A model generated the notes under the pieces. The model was not told the DNA's origin. It worked only from the letters and a program-made list of their open reading frames with translations, and did no database searches. From NCBI GenBank assembly GCA_024405735.1, contig JAKSOF010000020.1:1-35269 (forward strand): DNA of 35,269 nucleotides, in the 5' to 3' direction. Source of the DNA: Victivallaceae bacterium (GTDB lineage: Bacteria > Verrucomicrobiota > Lentisphaeria > Victivallales > Victivallaceae). A program made the translations under genes and the position numbers. Numbering within the stretch: the stretch's first letter is position 1; the number at the start of each line of letters is the position of its first letter. Shown in pieces: positions 33,109-35,269 of this stretch.

Positions 33109-34278
33109 ATGGGTTATACGATTCCGACTGCCGAATATTTTGAACGCATCGCCAAATTTCAGGCGAGGATCAAAGCGGCGAAACTCGATGCCTGCCTCGT
33201 GCACGGTACCGAATCCGACTTCGCCAACGTCCGTTATCTCTCCGAATACTGGCCGACCTTTGAACAGGCGGGCGTTTTCGTCCCCGCGGAAGGCAAACCG
33301 GTGTTGCTGATCGGTCCCGAAAGCCTCAAATATGCGCAGGGCCGCAGCGTGTTGCCCGAAATCGCGCAGATGCTCAACTACCGTGAATCCGCGGAACCGG
33401 ATTATCCCGGCATCCCGCTCGCGACTTTCCCCGATGTCGTCAAGCAGTCCATGGGCCGCAAAAAGCTGAAAAAGCTCGGTCTCGTCGGCACCGCCGTGAT
33501 GACGAAGCCCACCCTCGACGCGATCGCCGCGCAGTTGCCCGGTGTCGAAGTCGTCGCCGCCGATGAAGTTTTCCGTCCGTTGCGCTGGTACAAGAGCGAA
33601 AACGAGATCAACTGCCACCGCAAGGCTTTCAAGGTCGCGGAAAAGGCGGTCCAGGCGATCCTCAACGAAATGAAACCGGGAATGACCGAATTTCAGGTGA
33701 TCGGCATCGCCCAGCGCGAAATCTACGCCAACGGCGGCGAATACGAAGGCCACAGCCTCTATTGCTTCGGCGGCGACCGCACCAGCAACGGCATCAGCCG
33801 TCCGACCGGAGCGAAAATCAAGAAAAACGAGATCATCCAGCTCAATATCGGCGCCCGCGTCGGCGGTTACAGCTCCTCCATCGGTCTGCCCGTCTGGTTC
33901 GGCAAACTGCCGAAAGAGCAACTCGCGCTCGTTGAATTCGGTCTGCGCGCCCACAAGTACACTTTTGAACTGATGAAAGCCGGCGTCGAAGCGTCGAGCG
34001 TCGCCAAAAAGTATACCCAGTGGGGCATCGATCAGGGCTGGGGCGACTACATGCTCTACGGTCCCGTCCACGGCCTCGGCATCATGGAAACCGAAAGCCC
34101 CTGGATCGAAACGACTAGCAAATACAAATTGCAGGAAAACATGACCTATCAGATCGACACCTTCTTCACCGGTAACGGCTACGGCTTGCGCTGGGAACGC
34201 GGTTGCATCGTCAAAAAAGGCGGTTGCGAACTGATGTCCAAGAAGTTCATGTCGCTGGATTGCTGCAAACTCGACTGA
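33109..34278 (+). CDS. M24 creatinase/prolidase-fold protein lacking metal ligands (second copy)
   Basis: 389 residues with the same two-domain layout as the 30103-31278 protein and a shared MGY start. At the ligand positions the first Asp is N246 (QLNIGAR), the second is S257 (GYSSS), H321 (GPVHGLG) is kept, the first Glu is D350 (YQIDTF) and the second is E363 (LRWERG). The acid-poor site again points to a metal-free, creatinase-like or non-catalytic protein. Two paralogues sharing the E-to-D change suggests selection rather than decay. AAGGGA lies eight bases before the ATG. Confidence 0.82.
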   Translation: MGYTIPTAEYFERIAKFQARIKAAKLDACLVHGTESDFANVRYLSEYWPTFEQAGVFVPAEGKPVLLIGPESLKYAQGRSVLPEIAQMLNYRESAEPDYPGIPLATFPDVVKQSMGRKKLKKLGLVGTAVMTKPTLDAIAAQLPGVEVVAADEVFRPLRWYKSENEINCHRKAFKVAEKAVQAILNEMKPGMTEFQVIGIAQREIYANGGEYEGHSLYCFGGDRTSNGISRPTGAKIKKNEIIQLNIGARVGGYSSSIGLPVWFGKLPKEQLALVEFGLRAHKYTFELMKAGVEASSVAKKYTQWGIDQGWGDYMLYGPVHGLGIMETESPWIETTSKYKLQENMTYQIDTFFTGNGYGLRWERGCIVKKGGCELMSKKFMSLDCCKLD

Positions 34279-34296
34279 AACTTCTGACTTTCCCGA

Positions 34297-34331
34297 AGGG
34301 ACTGTTACCAAGTTGGCAACAGTCCCTTTTT
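34297..34331 (+). terminator. intrinsic terminator after the plus-strand M24 gene
   Basis: GGGACTGTT, then CCAA/TTGG, then AACAGTCCC, followed by five T. Confidence 0.9.
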
Positions 34332-34612
34332 GTATTATCACACTTCGATGCAATGGGAACGCGAGAGGCTTGTTTCGCCTCTCGCGGCTCTCTCAACCCG
34401 CCACGGGCGGGACTTTGCAACTGCCGCAGATATTTGCAGATGATCGTTTTGTCCGCAAAAACGGTAGTCCCCGCAAATCTCTGCGGTCGTCAATATTTGT
34501 TACTGCAAAAAAGAATGCGTCCCGTGCGGGCTAATGCTTCGCTCTGCCGCTTCCGTCTTCGCCAAGTTCCCCGGATGGTTTTACAACCGCCGCCTTTTTT
34601 TCTTTTCGCGAC

Positions 34613-34641
34613 TTGACTTTTTACGCCATCTGGAGTATTTT
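34613..34641 (+). promoter_or_regulatory. promoter of tRNA-Ser
   Basis: TTGACT (34613-34618), 17-nt spacer, TATTTT (34636-34641) extended to TATTTTATA. The tRNA starts 17 nt after the -10. Confidence 0.8.
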
Positions 34642-34657
34642 ATAGAAACATTCAAGC

Positions 34658-34745
34658 GGAGAGATGGTTGAGTGGTCGAAGGCGCCGCATTGGAAATGCG
34701 GTGTACCGCAAGGTACCGAGGGTTCGAATCCCTCTCTCTCCGCCA
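34658..34745 (+). tRNA. tRNA-Ser (anticodon GGA)
   Basis: 88-nt class II tRNA. Acceptor GGAGAGA/TCTCTCC, anticodon loop TGGAAAT giving GGA (codons TCC/TCT), long variable arm GTACC...GGTAC, T arm GAGGG/CCCTC with TTCGAAT, discriminator G and encoded CCA. Its last 22 bases are repeated downstream at 34970. Confidence 0.96.
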
Positions 34746-34762
34746 CGTATGAGAGGACGCGG
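34724..34762 (+). repeat. 39-bp direct repeat over the tRNA-Ser 3' end, copy 1
   Basis: Runs from the T loop of tRNA-Ser through CCA and 17 bp beyond. Identical over 39 bp to 34970-35008. Confidence 0.95.
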
Positions 34763-34791
34763 GCGTTCAGAATTCCCGCTTGGACGCAAAA

Positions 34792-34827
34792 AGGCTGAAA
34801 ACTTGATTGAAAATCAGTTTTCAGCCT
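34792..34827 (+). terminator. strong hairpin after tRNA-Ser, probable terminator
   Basis: AGGCTGAAAAC pairs with GTTTTCAGCCT, with inner stem TGATT/AATCA around a GAA loop. The T-run after it is weak (TCTTTGCTTTT), so termination is likely but not certain. Confidence 0.55.
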
Positions 34828-34917
34828 CTTTGCTTTTCGCGCTGACGCGCTCCCCGCCGTTGGCGGACAGCGGGGATTCTTTGTACGGGGTTGCGCTCAC
34901 TGCGTTCGCGCTCTTCG
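34817..34917 (+). repeat. 101-bp repeat, copy 1
   Basis: Matches 35156-35256 with five mismatches and no gaps. Contains hairpins CGCGCTGACGCGC and CCCCGC...GCGGGG. The first and last bases of the second stem change together (C-G here, T-A in copy 2). Confidence 0.9.
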
Positions 34918-35155
34918 GTAAAACCTCGTGCGTTCACTGCGTTCGCGCTCTTCGTCGCTTCGCTCCTTGTCGAATCCCTCTCTCTCCGCCACGTATGAGA
35001 GGACGCGGCGTGATTTTCTTTGGGAGGGTTGCGTTCGCCTGCGGCTCACGCTCTTCGTCGCTTTGCTCCTTGTGCGCTCACTGCGTTCGCGCTCGTCGCC
35101 CTGCGGGCGCCGTCGAATCCCGTCTGTGAAAAATTATTACGTTTACTCTAATGCT
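34918..35155 (+). repeat. field of GC-rich repeat units downstream of tRNA-Ser
   Basis: Units containing CACTGCGTTCGCGCTC recur near 34936 and 35072, as they do inside both 101-bp repeats, and are often followed by TTCGTCGCTTCGCTCCT. Two of them run into TCGAATCCC (34970 and 35112), so pieces of tRNA tail are part of the array. No gene is seen here. Confidence 0.75.
34970..35008 (+). repeat. 39-bp direct repeat, tRNA-Ser 3' end copy 2
   Basis: Identical to 34724-34762, without the rest of the tRNA. No integrase gene lies between the copies, only 207 bp of repeats. Confidence 0.95.
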
Positions 35156-35256
35156 GTTTTCAACTTCTTTGCTTTTCGCGCTGACGCGCTTCCCGCCGTC
35201 GGCGGACAGCGGGAATTCTTTGTACGGGGTTGCGCTCACTGCGTTCGCGCTCTTCG
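35156..35256 (+). repeat. 101-bp repeat, copy 2
   Basis: Second copy of 34817-34917, followed by TCGTCGCTTCGCTCCT at the window edge, so the array continues beyond the window. Confidence 0.9.
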
Positions 35257-35269
35257 TCGCTTCGCTCCT

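Larger units (their letters stand above)
34279..34657. other. 379-nt gap with several hairpins, no gene seen
   Basis: Besides the terminator of the M24 gene and the tRNA-Ser promoter it holds hairpins GCGAGAGGC/GCCTCTCGC (34361-34385), CCCGCC/GGCGGG (34397-34411), and a 13-of-14 inverted repeat CCGCAGATATTTGC (34424-34437) with GCAAATCTCTGCGG (34473-34486). Open frames here cross these hairpins and look accidental. Confidence 0.6.

Noticed and set aside
33052-34353. 433-codon minus-strand frame opposite the plus-strand M24 gene
   Set aside because: It runs through the M24 gene and its terminator and promoter; the composition is that of a shadow frame.
34668-35129. 153-codon frame beginning inside tRNA-Ser
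   Set aside because: It translates the tRNA and repeats. The string RIPLSPPRMRGRG occurs twice only because the tRNA tail is duplicated.
34724-35256. CRISPR array
   Set aside because: Repeat lengths and spacings are irregular, the units fold as hairpins and include tRNA sequence, and no cas gene is near.

Overview
The window is a bacterial chromosome segment with a GC-rich, densely packed backbone, short intergenic gaps and many ATGA or TGATG overlaps. It suggests a member of the Planctomycetes-Verrucomicrobia-Lentisphaerae group, perhaps a gut-type Lentisphaerota. The grounds are gene content (a lone Memo-family protein, a DUF6786/DUF4380-like protein, creatinase-like M24 proteins, an archaeal-type phosphoglycerate mutase) and codon use. 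This is inference, because no rRNA or other marker gene is present.

Layout. 1-3571 (minus): tRNA-His, then the two-gene unit xerC-hrpB. 3704-7722 (plus): a tightly coupled run of SH3-domain secreted protein, DUF6786-like protein, mnmA, rlmH and a Memo-family protein. 7675-14822: an accessory island that is AT-richer than its surroundings. It holds a DUF4143-type ATPase on the plus strand and five secreted or membrane-anchored proteins on the minus strand, and it is bracketed by two nested pairs of direct hairpin repeats. 14910-17496 (minus): a GltS-like transporter, tRNA-Arg and a LysM lipoprotein. 17631-28932 (minus): an eleven-gene run of FHA protein, ftsH, DUF167, apgM-like, recX, MacA-like adaptor, MacB-type ATPase, permease, hisH, hisF and uup, with gaps of at most 60 nt. 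29132-29997 (plus): a secreted coiled-coil protein and tRNA-Met. 30103-34278: two divergent M24 creatinase-fold proteins that have both lost metal ligands, flanking a MATE transporter. 34658-35269: tRNA-Ser followed by a repeat field that contains a second copy of the tRNA 3' end.

Most interesting parts. First, the minus-strand cassette 14492-9330: a near-consensus promoter, a leader of about 320 nt with two mutually exclusive folds (one ending in a T7 run), then a signal-peptide protein, a secreted protein with a possible PD-(D/E)XK motif (GPD...EVK), a paralogue of the first protein, and two more exported proteins. It looks like an effector with two related partner proteins, but this is a hypothesis. 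Second, a strong promoter and an intrinsic-terminator-like hairpin lie ahead of the minus-strand M24 gene, with a 39-codon ORF spanning the hairpin; this may be an attenuator or a small RNA. Third, the tRNA-Ser tail duplication lies within a field of 101-bp repeats that show a compensatory base change.

Promoters across the window share a TTGAxA-like -35, a 16-17 nt spacer and a TATATT or TATTTT -10. All three tRNA promoters that could be identified end in TATTTTATA.
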